Part shown: positions 27,528 to 36,149 of the stretch, piece by piece
Layout: every line of letters begins with the position of its first letter
How positions within the stretch are numbered: position 1 is the first letter of the stretch
Assembly: GCA_022819745.1 (NCBI GenBank)
Contig: JAJEGS010000030.1
Location: forward strand, 62,001-126,000
Source of the DNA: Candidatus Latescibacterota bacterium
GTDB lineage: Bacteria; Latescibacterota; UBA2968; UBA8231
DNA: 64,000 bases
Direction of reading: 5' to 3'
The notes under the pieces: generated by a model
Database searches by the model: none
Seen by the model: only the letters and a program-made list of their open reading frames with translations
What the model was told of the DNA's origin: nothing
Translations under genes and position numbers: made by a program

Positions 27528-29242
27528 TAACGGCCCGGATCGCCGCGGATTTTGTCGAAGAGTACGCCACCCTCCTCGAACTCAGCGGGGCCTCCCCCTT
27601 CCGGGTCCGCGCCTACGCCAATGCCGTGCGTGCCCTCGAAACCCTAACGTCCCCCCTCGACGAACTTCTCGCCGCCGGGACTCTAACCGAGGTCAAAGGC
27701 ATCGGCGACAGCGTGGCTGAATTAGTCGCCGAGTTGGCCGACACCGGCACGGCCCAAGCCTATGAAAAGCTGCGGGCCGCAACACCCGAGGGGCTGCTCG
27801 ACATGCTGCGAGTTCCCGGCCTGGGGCCGCGCAAGATCGTCGCCATCCGCAAGGCCCTCGGCATTGAGACCCTCGACGCCCTCGAACAAGCCTGTCGCGA
27901 CGGCCAACTCGCCGCCCTCAAGGGCTTTGGCTCCAAGACCCAGGCAACCATTCTCAAGGGCGTCGAGTTCATTCGCGCCCACGAGGGCCACTGCCGCGTC
28001 GATAGCGCACATCAAAGCGCCCAAAGCCTGCTCGCCGTTTTGCGTCCCCACGCGCAACACTTTGCCATCGCCGGGGAACTGCGTCGAGCGCGAGAAACAA
28101 TCCAACAGCTCGACTTCGTAATCAGCACCACCGACGCCGAGGCCGCGACTGCGGCCTTTGTCTCCCACCCGGATATCGCCGAAGTCCTCGTGCCGAGCGC
28201 AGACTTCGACCTGAGCTCAGCCGAAGGGCGGCTATCCCACGGACTGCAAGCCAACTTACACGTAGTCCCAGACAAAGCCTTCCCCGCGGCTTTACATTAC
28301 TACACAGGCAGCGAGGAGTACCAAGCTGCACTGTGCGCTAAGGCCGCCGAGCGCGGGCTAGTCCTCGACGAACGCGGTCTCTGGCGCGACGACGAGCGCA
28401 TCGAGTGTTCGGATGAAGCAGCTTTGTTCGCCGCCTTGGGCCTCGCCTACATTCCGCCGGAGTTGCGCGAAAACCAAGGCGAAGTCGAGGCCGCAACCGC
28501 CGACACACTACCCGAGTTGGTAACAGCCGCCGACATTCGCGGTATGCTCCACGTGCATTCGACTTATTCGGATGGGGTTGACAGTCTGGAGACCATGGCC
28601 CGCGCCGTGCAAGAACGCGGCTTTGAGTACATGGGCATTGCCGACCACAGCCAGGCCGCGGCCTACGCCGGAGGACTTCGCGTTGAGGACGTCCAGCGCC
28701 AGTGGGAGGAAATCGACCGGCTCAACGAGGAATTGGCTCCCTTCCGCATCTTCAAGGGCATTGAGTCGGATATCCTCGGCGATGGCTCGCTCGACTACGA
28801 CGACGACCTGATCGCCCAATTCGACTTCGTGGTCGCCTCGGTCCATTCGCAGTTCAACCTGAGCCGCGACGCCATGACCGCCCGCATCGTCCGCGCCATC
28901 GAGCATCCGGCTACCACCATCGTCGGCCATCCAACCGGGCGCTTGCTCCTCGACCGCGAAGGCTACGCCGTCGATACCGACTCGATCATCGAAGCTGCCG
29001 CCCGCTGTGGGGTCGCCCTCGAAATCAACGCCCATCCGTCGCGGCTCGACCTCGACTGGCGGCACGTCAAAAAGGCGCGCGACCACGGCGTCCAAATCGC
29101 CGTCAACACCGACGCCCACAGCGTCGGTGGCCTGGACCATCTCTGCTACGGTATCGGCATCGCCCGCAAGGGTTGGCTCCGCGCCGCCGACATCCCCAAC
29201 GCGCTCAGCCGCGAAGCCATTGCCGCTTGGTTCCAAGGCTAA
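27524..29242 (+). CDS. polX: PolX-like protein: degenerate polymerase domain plus PHP phosphoesterase
   Basis: PolX proteins join a family-X polymerase with a C-terminal PHP 3'-5' exonuclease for repair synthesis. Residues 1-130 have two helix-hairpin-helix elements (LTEVKGIGDSVAELV, VPGLGPRKI). The polymerase core is recognisable (AIAGELRRARETIQQLDFVI, near 181-200; HYYTGSEEY, near 259) but the catalytic carboxylates are altered. The DxD pair is Gln195-Leu-Asp197, and the third Asp position (usually VDLR) is Asn244 (ANLH). The PHP site is intact: HVHSTYSD (from His343), ADHSQ, GIESDIL, VVASVHSQF, HPTGR, NTDAHS. It may act only as a nuclease. The start overlaps the phosphatase stop. Confidence 0.88.
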   Translation: MITARIAADFVEEYATLLELSGASPFRVRAYANAVRALETLTSPLDELLAAGTLTEVKGIGDSVAELVAELADTGTAQAYEKLRAATPEGLLDMLRVPGLGPRKIVAIRKALGIETLDALEQACRDGQLAALKGFGSKTQATILKGVEFIRAHEGHCRVDSAHQSAQSLLAVLRPHAQHFAIAGELRRARETIQQLDFVISTTDAEAATAAFVSHPDIAEVLVPSADFDLSSAEGRLSHGLQANLHVVPDKAFPAALHYYTGSEEYQAALCAKAAERGLVLDERGLWRDDERIECSDEAALFAALGLAYIPPELRENQGEVEAATADTLPELVTAADIRGMLHVHSTYSDGVDSLETMARAVQERGFEYMGIADHSQAAAYAGGLRVEDVQRQWEEIDRLNEELAPFRIFKGIESDILGDGSLDYDDDLIAQFDFVVASVHSQFNLSRDAMTARIVRAIEHPATTIVGHPTGRLLLDREGYAVDTDSIIEAAARCGVALEINAHPSRLDLDWRHVKKARDHGVQIAVNTDAHSVGGLDHLCYGIGIARKGWLRAADIPNALSREAIAAWFQG

Positions 29243-29245
29243 ACA

Positions 29246-30408
29246 TGACCCGTAGCGATTACCTCTCACAGCTTTTTCGGCGACTGCATACATTTCGTCA
29301 GGAAGCCCAACTTGAGCCTGAACAGGTCGAAAGTAACCTTGTTTTGGGGCCAGGATGGATCCACGCGTTCGAGAGCGGTGCGGCCCTTCCTGGTCTTGAT
29401 GTGGTTATGTCTCTTCTCTCACTCTATGGCAAAACCCTGCGTGACCTTGCAGACGGCATAGAAGGGAACGCTCCGGCCATAAAACGCTCAATTACTCCAG
29501 AAGAAGTCGGCAATAATCTCGTTCTTCACTTTCCCTATGGTGAATACGATGCTACCTACCTCCTTGAAGATGCTACCGTGGAGCAGTTCACGGAAATAGT
29601 CCTAACGTTGCGAAATGGGCTCGCTCTGCTTGCTAACTCTGGGATTGAAGACCAGCGAGTCGAGACGATTAAGATGGAAAGTGTGGCCAATACATTCATG
29701 AAAGCCGTTGAACTCTGGCCTCAAGCTAACCCCTCCGATCTCTGGTGGTTTCTCGTATATCGCGCCTACTGTGATCCATACAACCATCCTGCCCAGTATG
29801 CTCGCTTAGACTTTGCGCAAAGCTGGAAACGAACTGCTGGTTGGGCCTTGGAGTTGGTACTCGAAAAACATTACGGTGATACTTTGGCAAAGCAGGGGAT
29901 CAACATGGTACGTAAAGATTCCGAGCGTAAGGCGAGGATTCTTTGCGGTATCGACGTTGGTCATCGCCTTGAAACAGACAAAGTGGATATTATGCTAACG
30001 GTCGGCGAGGGCGTAAACGAACGGATGATTGGGGTCGTTCACGTCAAGGCGAGTTTTGCGGAACGCCGGACAGACGATGTTCCTATGAGTCAAGCACTCG
30101 TTGATGCTAACTACATTTCCCCGCTATGGACGATGGATTGCAAGAGTTTCCCTAGTCCTGAGCCCGTCAATCGCGGCGAGTTAGGCAGGACCTTTACCGG
30201 AGAAGGTCAGGATCAAAGGAACGCTAAGAGAAAAGACATAGAAAATGACGGCTTTTTCTCAGCGTGCTTTTCCTACAATAAGAACACTCGTCCGACTCCT
30301 CCCGATACCCCCCTAGTAAAGGCTCAAATTTATTCATGTGACTTCACCGACCCGGACGATGCCTTCACTAGATTCGTCGTTTCGGAGGGTCGCCGATTTC
30401 GGAAATAA
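29246..30408 (+). CDS. Type II restriction endonuclease with N-terminal helix-turn-helix (possibly BsaWI-like)
   Basis: The N-terminal 65 residues resemble an XRE-type helix-turn-helix (LEPEQVESNLVLGPGWIHAFESGAALPGLDVVMSLLSLYG). The C-terminal half has KVDIML...MIGVVHVKASFAERRTDDVP, consistent with a PD-(D/E)xK nuclease core of the kind seen in CCGG-cutting enzymes such as the BsaWI group; this assignment is from memory of motifs. It starts only three bases after the polX stop and converges with a methyltransferase gene, overlapping it by 75 bases. The HTH suggests it may also regulate the pair. Base composition is AT-richer than the flanking genes. Confidence 0.68.
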
Positions 30409-31272
30409 TTCCAAATTTGGCCCTTCGCTTTCCTCCAAGCGTTTGTTGGAGGCCTGAACTTGCTCGGGGTCAACTTCAAATCCTATGTAGGAACAGCCAA
30501 GGGTCAGTGCCGCGATTCCCGTAGTGCCCGAGCCAGAGAACGGGTCTAAAACCACAACATCTTCTCCACAGGTTCCGTACGCTTTAATGCAACGAATTGG
30601 CAATTCCTTTGGGAAGCGTGAGAAATGCTTGAGCCCGTCGATTTTCTCGTTTGCGAACTCCCACACGCTCTTAATCGGGGGTGTCACGCGAAAACCATGC
30701 CGTTCGCTCTTTGTCAGCAAGTAAATCGATTCGTGTTGACGATGCGGGCGTCGGCAGCGGCCCTCAGGCATGGCATTTTTCTTTCGCCAAATTACTTCTC
30801 CCCGGAACAAGTAGCCCGCGTCGCAAAGAGAGATAATAAGACGATATGGGAGCGCCAGAAGATTGCCATACTGAAGCCACGTTTCATCCTTATCGATAAA
30901 TGCTTTTCGCCGCGCCCGTGGTTTGGTGTACGCTGAGTTGTCTTCCGAAAAGCCTTGTTTTTTTGCACCCAAGGTGCTGAACTTCCATGCTTTCTGATTC
31001 CAGTTCACAGGGGTGTTGTAAGCGTCTCCTATATTGATCCAAAGAATCCCTTCCGGTCTCAACTTCGGTAAAACTTCCACAAAGGCTTTCGTGAGAAACT
31101 GTAGATAATCCCTCGGGTCTTTTTCGATACCGATCCCTTCTGAGTGCCTTTGCCCCCAATAGGGCGGACTCGTCACAACTATATTCACGGATTCGTCCGG
31201 AAGTTGCGGAATCAGTTCTAGACAATCTCCTTCGTGGGTCTTATTGATCGGGAAAGGCCCGATTTGGTTCAT
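30334..31272 (-). CDS. DNA methyltransferase, N4-cytosine/N6-adenine beta class
   Basis: This is the modification enzyme of the second restriction system. Motif IV is TSPPYW near residues 34-39 and motif I is DPFSGSGTTGIAA near 243-254. The order IV before I defines the beta class. The SPPY form usually marks N4-cytosine methylation. A variable region between (about 90-210) is the likely target-recognition part, with WRKKNAMPEGR as a conserved element. At 312 residues it is standard size. The gene converges on the nuclease gene with a 75-base overlap of the 3' ends. AAGGAAGAG lies before the ATG. Confidence 0.92.
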   Translation of the reverse strand: MNQIGPFPINKTHEGDCLELIPQLPDESVNIVVTSPPYWGQRHSEGIGIEKDPRDYLQFLTKAFVEVLPKLRPEGILWINIGDAYNTPVNWNQKAWKFSTLGAKKQGFSEDNSAYTKPRARRKAFIDKDETWLQYGNLLALPYRLIISLCDAGYLFRGEVIWRKKNAMPEGRCRRPHRQHESIYLLTKSERHGFRVTPPIKSVWEFANEKIDGLKHFSRFPKELPIRCIKAYGTCGEDVVVLDPFSGSGTTGIAALTLGCSYIGFEVDPEQVQASNKRLEESEGPNLELFPKSATLRNDESSEGIVRVGEVT

Positions 31273-31286
31273 TGGCTCTTCCTTTC

Positions 31287-31362
31287 TTTATAATTTTTTG
31301 AATACCACTTGGAAGTGGGAACCACGCCGGTGGAGGGATTACACGCATCGGACCGTTCCCAC
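31287..31362 (-). promoter_or_regulatory. Methyltransferase promoter region with inverted repeats
   Basis: On the minus strand TATAAA (31287-31292) is a good -10, with TTCCAA 16 bases upstream as a weak -35. The inverted repeat CCACTT-GG-AAGTGG (31305-31318) overlaps the -35. GTGGGAAC (31315-31322) and GTTCCCAC (31355-31362) form a second, wider pair. The layout fits an operator, possibly for the helix-turn-helix of the partner nuclease. Confidence 0.45.
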
Positions 31363-31407
31363 AACTCTGTCTTTTTGAACTTATAGACTGTATCTTACGA
31401 GTCAAGA

Positions 31408-32028
31408 ATGCAGCCCTATTCCAAAGCTAAAAGACCGCCCCGCCTCATCGGCTTAGCCGGACCATCCGGTTCCGGTAAAACCACGCTTGCCCGCGCCCTC
31501 CAGACCCGCCTGCCCGGCCCAGCCACCGTACTCTCCCTAGACGCGTACTACCGCGACTTAGCCGATCTCTCCCTAACCGCAAGAGCCCGCATCAACTTCG
31601 ACGCCCCCGAGGCCATGGACCACCAACGCCTCGCCGCAGACCTCCGCCAGCTCGCCGCCGGCCACCGCGTCGCAATCCCAGTGTACGACTTCGCCACCCA
31701 TACGCGCCAAGCGCACCAACAGAGCCTTACCCCCACCGATTTCCTTCTCGTCGAGGGCCTCTTTGCCCTCTACTGGCCCGACATCAACGCCCTCTACCAC
31801 CTGCGCCTTTTCGTCACCGCTGCCGACGCGCTCTGCTTGGAGCGCCGCCTTGCCCGCGACCGCGTCGAGCGCGGCCGTTCCCCCGCCTCAATCCGCGCCC
31901 AATACCAAGAACAGGTTCGCCCAATGTACCGCCACCACATCCAGCCCACCTCTCACTACGCGGATTTGATCCTCGACGGCAGCGAACCCACCGAAGAACA
32001 AGTCGCAGCCGTCCTAACTGCTTTGTAG
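31408..32028 (+). CDS. udk: Uridine kinase family protein
   Basis: A P-loop nucleoside kinase of 206 residues that phosphorylates uridine/cytidine in pyrimidine salvage, or a close relative. Walker A is GPSGSGKTTLA (residues 18-28). The SLDAYYRD element, NFDAPEAMD and PVYDFATHTR are the substrate-site motifs of Udk. LVEGLFALYWPDI is the Walker B region. It stands alone after the second restriction island. Its TAG stop lies in the left arm of a hairpin. Confidence 0.88.
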   Translation: MQPYSKAKRPPRLIGLAGPSGSGKTTLARALQTRLPGPATVLSLDAYYRDLADLSLTARARINFDAPEAMDHQRLAADLRQLAAGHRVAIPVYDFATHTRQAHQQSLTPTDFLLVEGLFALYWPDINALYHLRLFVTAADALCLERRLARDRVERGRSPASIRAQYQEQVRPMYRHHIQPTSHYADLILDGSEPTEEQVAAVLTAL

Positions 32029-32048
32029 GGAAAAGGTTGCCCCTACAA
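32023..32048. terminator. Hairpin between two convergent genes
   Basis: TTGTAGGG and CCCTACAA are perfect eight-base arms around a ten-base loop. It spans the stop codon of the uridine kinase gene. It could end transcription from both sides, though T-runs are poor. Its TGTAGGGG core resembles the palindrome at 39022. Confidence 0.5.
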
Positions 32049-32067
32049 CCTATCTGATTACCGGAGG

Positions 32068-32778
32068 TCAATATCGATGGTCTATCATCGAACCGTATAA
32101 CCCATAGAACTCCGTCAGATACATGGAAATCAGGTCGTGGACAACACCTGTTTCTTCATCCGGACCGGAAATGATCAAAGGCGTCTGTTCCTCTCTGAAC
32201 GGCACGTTCACGAAGGCGTGGGCTTCAGATAGAAGCTGCTCGAAATCCAATGATCCTTCGGGTTTTTGCAAGCGTTCATGCATGTGGAGGAAGCCCAATT
32301 CTCCAGGGGGACTAACTACCACTGCCGCCGCGGCTATCCGGTCGATCCAGACATTGAACGGCTCTTGGCTTACGCGAAGTACCAAGAGTACCCGATCTTG
32401 GCCGCAATGAGCGGTCAGCTTTTGGGCGATGTCCGCCGCCATGTGCTCGGGGATCAACACATGGATAGATTGCCCGTTGCGCAGAGCGGCATCGACTTGG
32501 CTCAGCATAGCCGACTCGGCCTGACGAATAATTTCAACGGCTCGGACCAATTCTGCCCAATTGCTAAACCCATACTCGCGGCTGAGGACGCATTGGGCCT
32601 GTTGCAAGGTAAATGGCCTTTGCAGGACGGCCTCGTCGGACAATGAGCCTAAATGAGGCATATAGGTCCGAATGCTGCGGAGACTTTCTGGCCGACCCTC
32701 CCGATGCGCCTGGAGTAACTGCCGGGCCTGCTTTTTGAGGGAATCTATATGGGGCTTACGGGGAAGTGCTCTAGACAT
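32068..32778 (-). CDS. Unknown protein with an N-terminal LKKQARQLLQ domain
   Basis: This 236-residue cytoplasmic protein starts with a helical motif (PHIDSLKKQARQLLQAHREG, residues 9-28) and LQQAQCVLSREYGFSNWAELVR. That pattern is found at the N-terminus of several uncharacterised and ankyrin-repeat proteins in sponge-symbiont bacteria. The remaining 160 residues (HVLIPEHMAADIAQKL...) are not recognised; the end ...LYGSMIDHRY is aromatic-rich. Base use is less GC-rich than the kinase next to it. It converges with udk. Function unknown. Confidence 0.65.
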   Translation of the reverse strand: MSRALPRKPHIDSLKKQARQLLQAHREGRPESLRSIRTYMPHLGSLSDEAVLQRPFTLQQAQCVLSREYGFSNWAELVRAVEIIRQAESAMLSQVDAALRNGQSIHVLIPEHMAADIAQKLTAHCGQDRVLLVLRVSQEPFNVWIDRIAAAAVVVSPPGELGFLHMHERLQKPEGSLDFEQLLSEAHAFVNVPFREEQTPLIISGPDEETGVVHDLISMYLTEFYGLYGSMIDHRY

Positions 32779-32935
32779 GCCAACCCTCTCTCGTTAGCGC
32801 CTGGTGTCCGCGTAGCAGGCTGAAAGAAGGCTGTTATTTTGCTGAGAGGTGGGTTTGACCCTTACCGCGGACCTGAGGGCTCCCTTCGAGCACTTATTCG
32901 GAATAAACCAAAGCGTCGATGACCTGTCAAGCCGC

Positions 32936-34873
32936 TTAAAACGGCCCGGCGTGGTGCGAAGGTTCGTTGACGTAGCGCTGGGTCTCTAAGTCGAGGGTGA
33001 TTTCGCAATGAGGCGGTAAGGTGATGCTCAGGTGTTTGTCATCAACGGCTAGCTGGCGCTCCTCAGTCTCCAAAGGCGGTGCCGCGTACGTGCCCGCATA
33101 GCCGCCCATCCAGCCCGGATACTCGCTGGTGCGACTTTGATACGTAGCCCGGCCAAATCGGTGTTCGCCAAAAGCGCCGCCCTGAATGACCAGTTCTCGG
33201 CTCTCGTTGTGGTTCAAATTGACTAAGCGCACGACCGTGCGGTTCGCTTCGAGTTTTTCCACCAAAGCGCCGACGTCTTCGGGCAGGCCGGGTCGGCGGC
33301 GCTGGGCGTCAAAGTAGCGCAGGCGGGCGTGCAGTAGGCCGCCGTTGTAAATGGGTTGCGGGCCGCCCATAGTGAGTTGGATGAGCGCTTCGGAAGAGAC
33401 GGGATTGCCCCATTGCCAGTGGTGGACGTGGTGGCGGGTGCCTACATCTTGATCGGCGCGCATTTGGGCCAAGCGGCGACCGGCCACTTGGTACGTGGCC
33501 TGCAACATTTGCTCTGGATAGGCCGGATTGGCCCCGGCCAGAAAGCGCACCCAAGGGGCCTCGTGGCCCGAGTCCTCTTTGTTGTGAAAGGGGAACACCG
33601 CGGCCCAGTCGAACGCTTCCTTTTGCCGAATGGCCTCCATGCGCTCCCAGTCGCCCTCGTCCATGGACAGATTCCACAGCGTCACCGGGTACACCGGACT
33701 CATGGGCTGCCAGTCGAACCAGCCGGCGTCGCCGTAGCGGTAGGGCACCAGCAAGGTCTCGCTTTTTTCGCCCATGGCGGCAAATTGGCTCGCCCAGCGC
33801 TCGGCCACGCTCATGTACTGGTCGCGGATATCCTCCATGCGCCCTTGTTCCAAAATGCGGTCCATCTGCTGGCGCGGCAGATCGAGATAGGCGCGGTCGC
33901 GGGTCAACAGGTAGGCATTGGCCGCCGCGTCGAGCGTGGCTTTCTGCAACGTCAAAAAGCCGTGCGGAAAAGTCCAGCCGTAGCGCCCGCCGTACCAATT
34001 GCCAGCGCAGTATTCGCCCACTTGGCCCGACAGACCGACGTTGTCCGGCAACATGCCGCCGTTGGCCTGGGCACGCTCCACCCAAGCGTCGGTGTATTCC
34101 ACCACCCAAGCGCGGTATTTTTCATCGCCAGTAATCAGGAAGGCATTGGTCACCAGCGAGGTGACGGCCAAGTTGGTCGGCGTATCGCCCTGACGCCAGC
34201 GGTCAAACAGGGTCTGCCCCATCAAGCGAGCTTTGGCCGGGTCGGCCAAGTCCTGTACACTAGTGATGCCGGGCAAGTCGAAAAAGGGCAGATTGTACAC
34301 TTCCATGCTGCCGCCCAAAGGGTTGTAGCTTTGTTTGTCGCGCTCGGCCAGCGGGGCGAAATAGGGGCCGTGGCTGCCGTTGAGGCCCGAGCGTAGGATC
34401 TTGTGCTCAGGGTCGTAGTTTTGCGCTTCGGGATCTTCGTTGAGGTAAAAGCCGGCAAAGCGGCAGGCCCGTTCGACGCGCCGAGGGGCGTTGGGGTGGG
34501 CTAGGCACAAATGGTAAAAGCAGATATCGCTTTCGGCTTGGTGCATCTGGTCTTCGCGGATGCCGTATTCCTTGCTGACCGTGCCTAAGCGAGTCAGTTG
34601 GCGAGTGATGGCCTCCCACTGGCGATCGGCCAAGTGCAACAGGTGCTCGCCGCCGCCCATCAAATAGACGAGCGACCAGTTGAAAAAAGGCTCGTAGAAA
34701 TCGTCGGGGCTGCCGCCGCCCCACTCGTCCTGCCAGATGAATTCGCCGTCCTCGCGGGTGAAGTGGTCGAGAAAAGGCTGCACCGATTGGTCCAAGGCGT
34801 CGAAAAGGCAACGCTGCCACACGGCCCAGTGGGCTGGCGCATTGAGTGGGATATTGGTGGTTATGACGGGCAT
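32936..34873 (-). CDS. Alpha/alpha-toroid-like protein, probably carbohydrate-active (unknown)
   Basis: A 645-residue protein without a signal peptide (start ATG 34873). Long helical repeats rich in aromatic residues (WQDEWGGGSPDDFYEPFFNWSLVYLMGG, GLSGQVGEYCAGNWYGGRYGWTFPHG, WVEYTDAWVERAQ-type helices) suggest a six-hairpin or (alpha/alpha)6 toroid. About 90 C-terminal residues with LVNLNHNESRELVIQGG look like a beta-sandwich. Such folds occur in heparinase-like and other polysaccharide-processing enzymes, and unannotated members are frequent in Poribacteria-like genomes. No catalytic residues were assigned. The Gfo/Idh/MocA gene nearby would fit sugar degradation, but they are not adjacent. 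Confidence 0.6.
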   Translation of the reverse strand: MPVITTNIPLNAPAHWAVWQRCLFDALDQSVQPFLDHFTREDGEFIWQDEWGGGSPDDFYEPFFNWSLVYLMGGGEHLLHLADRQWEAITRQLTRLGTVSKEYGIREDQMHQAESDICFYHLCLAHPNAPRRVERACRFAGFYLNEDPEAQNYDPEHKILRSGLNGSHGPYFAPLAERDKQSYNPLGGSMEVYNLPFFDLPGITSVQDLADPAKARLMGQTLFDRWRQGDTPTNLAVTSLVTNAFLITGDEKYRAWVVEYTDAWVERAQANGGMLPDNVGLSGQVGEYCAGNWYGGRYGWTFPHGFLTLQKATLDAAANAYLLTRDRAYLDLPRQQMDRILEQGRMEDIRDQYMSVAERWASQFAAMGEKSETLLVPYRYGDAGWFDWQPMSPVYPVTLWNLSMDEGDWERMEAIRQKEAFDWAAVFPFHNKEDSGHEAPWVRFLAGANPAYPEQMLQATYQVAGRRLAQMRADQDVGTRHHVHHWQWGNPVSSEALIQLTMGGPQPIYNGGLLHARLRYFDAQRRRPGLPEDVGALVEKLEANRTVVRLVNLNHNESRELVIQGGAFGEHRFGRATYQSRTSEYPGWMGGYAGTYAAPPLETEERQLAVDDKHLSITLPPHCEITLDLETQRYVNEPSHHAGPF

Positions 34874-34947
34874 GTCCGTACTCCTGAGAGGATTGGTAGA
34901 GGGCTGTGGGGTGATTTTAGGGAGATCAAGAGCGCGTGTAAAGCCGC

Positions 34948-34992
34948 TTGACAGGCAGGAACGGGCTGGTTTATTTGCGTCTAAGCGCAAAT
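34948..34992 (+). promoter_or_regulatory. Promoter with overlapping palindromic operator candidate
   Basis: TTGACA (34948-34953) and TTATTT (34971-34976) are 17 bases apart. ATTTGCG (34973-34979) and CGCAAAT (34986-34992) form a perfect seven-base inverted repeat over the -10. It lies 70 bases before the COX2-like gene and points towards it. A repressor at the palindrome would block this promoter. Confidence 0.55.
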
Positions 34993-35044
34993 ACTTCGCC
35001 TTAAGGTACTGGATTTAAACGACTGTTCGAGAAGAGGATACGCT

Positions 35045-35491
35045 ATGCGCGGCCATATCCGGTTTTTAATCTGGGGACTGCTCCTGTTGGGGGTGGACGG
35101 TTGCTCGCCCACCCTGCCCCCAGGACCGCTGCGCATCCAAATCACAGGGGAGGAGTACACCTGGCAATTCCGCTACCCAGGCCCCGACGGCGCGTTGCAT
35201 ACCGATGACGATATCATCAAGCCAGGGAAGGAGTTACACCTTCCACTTGGTGTAAAAATTGAAATTGAACTGACCAGCCGAGATTACATCTACACCTTTG
35301 CCCTGCCCCATCTCGACCTACATCAAGTAGCCGTGCCCGATTTGACCTTTGCACTAGCCTTTACCCCACAGACCACCGGCATATTTGCCTTTGTCGGCGA
35401 CCAAATGTGCGGCTTTGAACACGAATCGCTCAACGGCCACATGGCGGTTGAGCCTCCGGCCGCTTTCGTCGATTGGCTGGCAGGGCCGTGA
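35045..35491 (+). CDS. COX2-like cupredoxin lipoprotein lacking CuA ligands
   Basis: The 148-residue protein has lipobox VDGC (Cys20) and then the periplasmic domain of cytochrome c oxidase subunit II: ITGEEYTWQFRYPGPDG, DDDIIKPGKELHLPLG, ELTSRDYIYTFALPHL and a C-terminal MCGFEHESLNGHM. The membrane hairpin of COX2 is absent. Of the CuA ligands, the first Cys is Gly118, the second Cys (Cys122) and the following His (His126) remain, the Met is Leu129, and the first His is a Tyr near 83. It cannot form a normal CuA centre. It might bind one copper, but that is a guess. No other oxidase genes are in the window. Confidence 0.72.
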   Translation: MRGHIRFLIWGLLLLGVDGCSPTLPPGPLRIQITGEEYTWQFRYPGPDGALHTDDDIIKPGKELHLPLGVKIEIELTSRDYIYTFALPHLDLHQVAVPDLTFALAFTPQTTGIFAFVGDQMCGFEHESLNGHMAVEPPAAFVDWLAGP

Positions 35492-35549
35492 TAGACTTAG
35501 GAAAGATTCAGTAGCATCGTCGAAACTAATCGGGACGACACGAGAACCT

Positions 35550-36149
35550 TTAAGACCTATTCAGCGCATCAATGAGCCGTTTCGCATGAGGAGAGGCATC
35601 CATTACCTTACTCGGGTCCAAGCATCCAAGAAGCTCAAACGAATGCCGGCTCTTATTGTATGATCCCTTAGAGCACGACTTTGTCGCCTGTTTCAGCGTT
35701 CGTTCAAGGTCGTCTTTTGCGATGGCTTCTACATCTCGCGCAGGTAAAGCGGAGGCTTTGAAGTCCTTGCCAAAATAATCCCCTAGGGATTGCCGATCCG
35801 CAACAAACCACGCTTCCATGCACTGCACCATGAGTTGTGCACTGTTATCCGCAGCGGCTCGGGGCTGGGTCCATTTATCGCACTTCTTCAGGTGTTCCCA
35901 AGGACTATCACTGGCTGCAACTGCGGCTTCACTATCCACCAAGAGAACGATAAAACTGTCGTCTTTGGCTCCTTCAATGGCGGTACAAAATTTTTTATAC
36001 GCTCTTTGCCGGGGACCGCAAGCGACGACGCGCGGCATGCAATCCTCAAACCCGGCTTTCCTAAAAAACTCACTAAAGCCATCGCGACATTGTCTGTTTA
36101 ATCTTGGATTCTTGTCTCCACCGCCCTCGACATATACTTTGATGCTCAC
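35550..36149 (-). CDS. DUF4276 TOPRIM-like protein, partner of the ATPase upstream
   Basis: A 199-residue protein of the DUF4276 type. It opens with SIKVYVEGGGDKN, where the Glu matches the first acidic residue of TOPRIM folds. LLVDSEAA (near residue 70) supplies the second acidic cluster (DxE). TOPRIM domains in OLD-type, Gabija and PARIS defence proteins act as nucleases. The GTG start at 36149 overlaps the TGA of the ATPase gene (GTGA), so the two are co-translated. AT content is above that of the flanking genes. Defence is inferred from the pair, not shown. Confidence 0.7.
   Translation of the reverse strand: MSIKVYVEGGGDKNPRLNRQCRDGFSEFFRKAGFEDCMPRVVACGPRQRAYKKFCTAIEGAKDDSFIVLLVDSEAAVAASDSPWEHLKKCDKWTQPRAAADNSAQLMVQCMEAWFVADRQSLGDYFGKDFKASALPARDVEAIAKDDLERTLKQATKSCSKGSYNKSRHSFELLGCLDPSKVMDASPHAKRLIDALNRS

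Noticed and set aside
29243..31407. Long direct repeat around the second restriction-modification pair
   Set aside because: I compared the end of polX with the region before udk by eye and saw no matching stretch; only short inverted repeats are present.
33356..34396. 346-codon plus-strand frame
   Set aside because: It mirrors the toroid-fold gene, which has coherent protein features on the minus strand.
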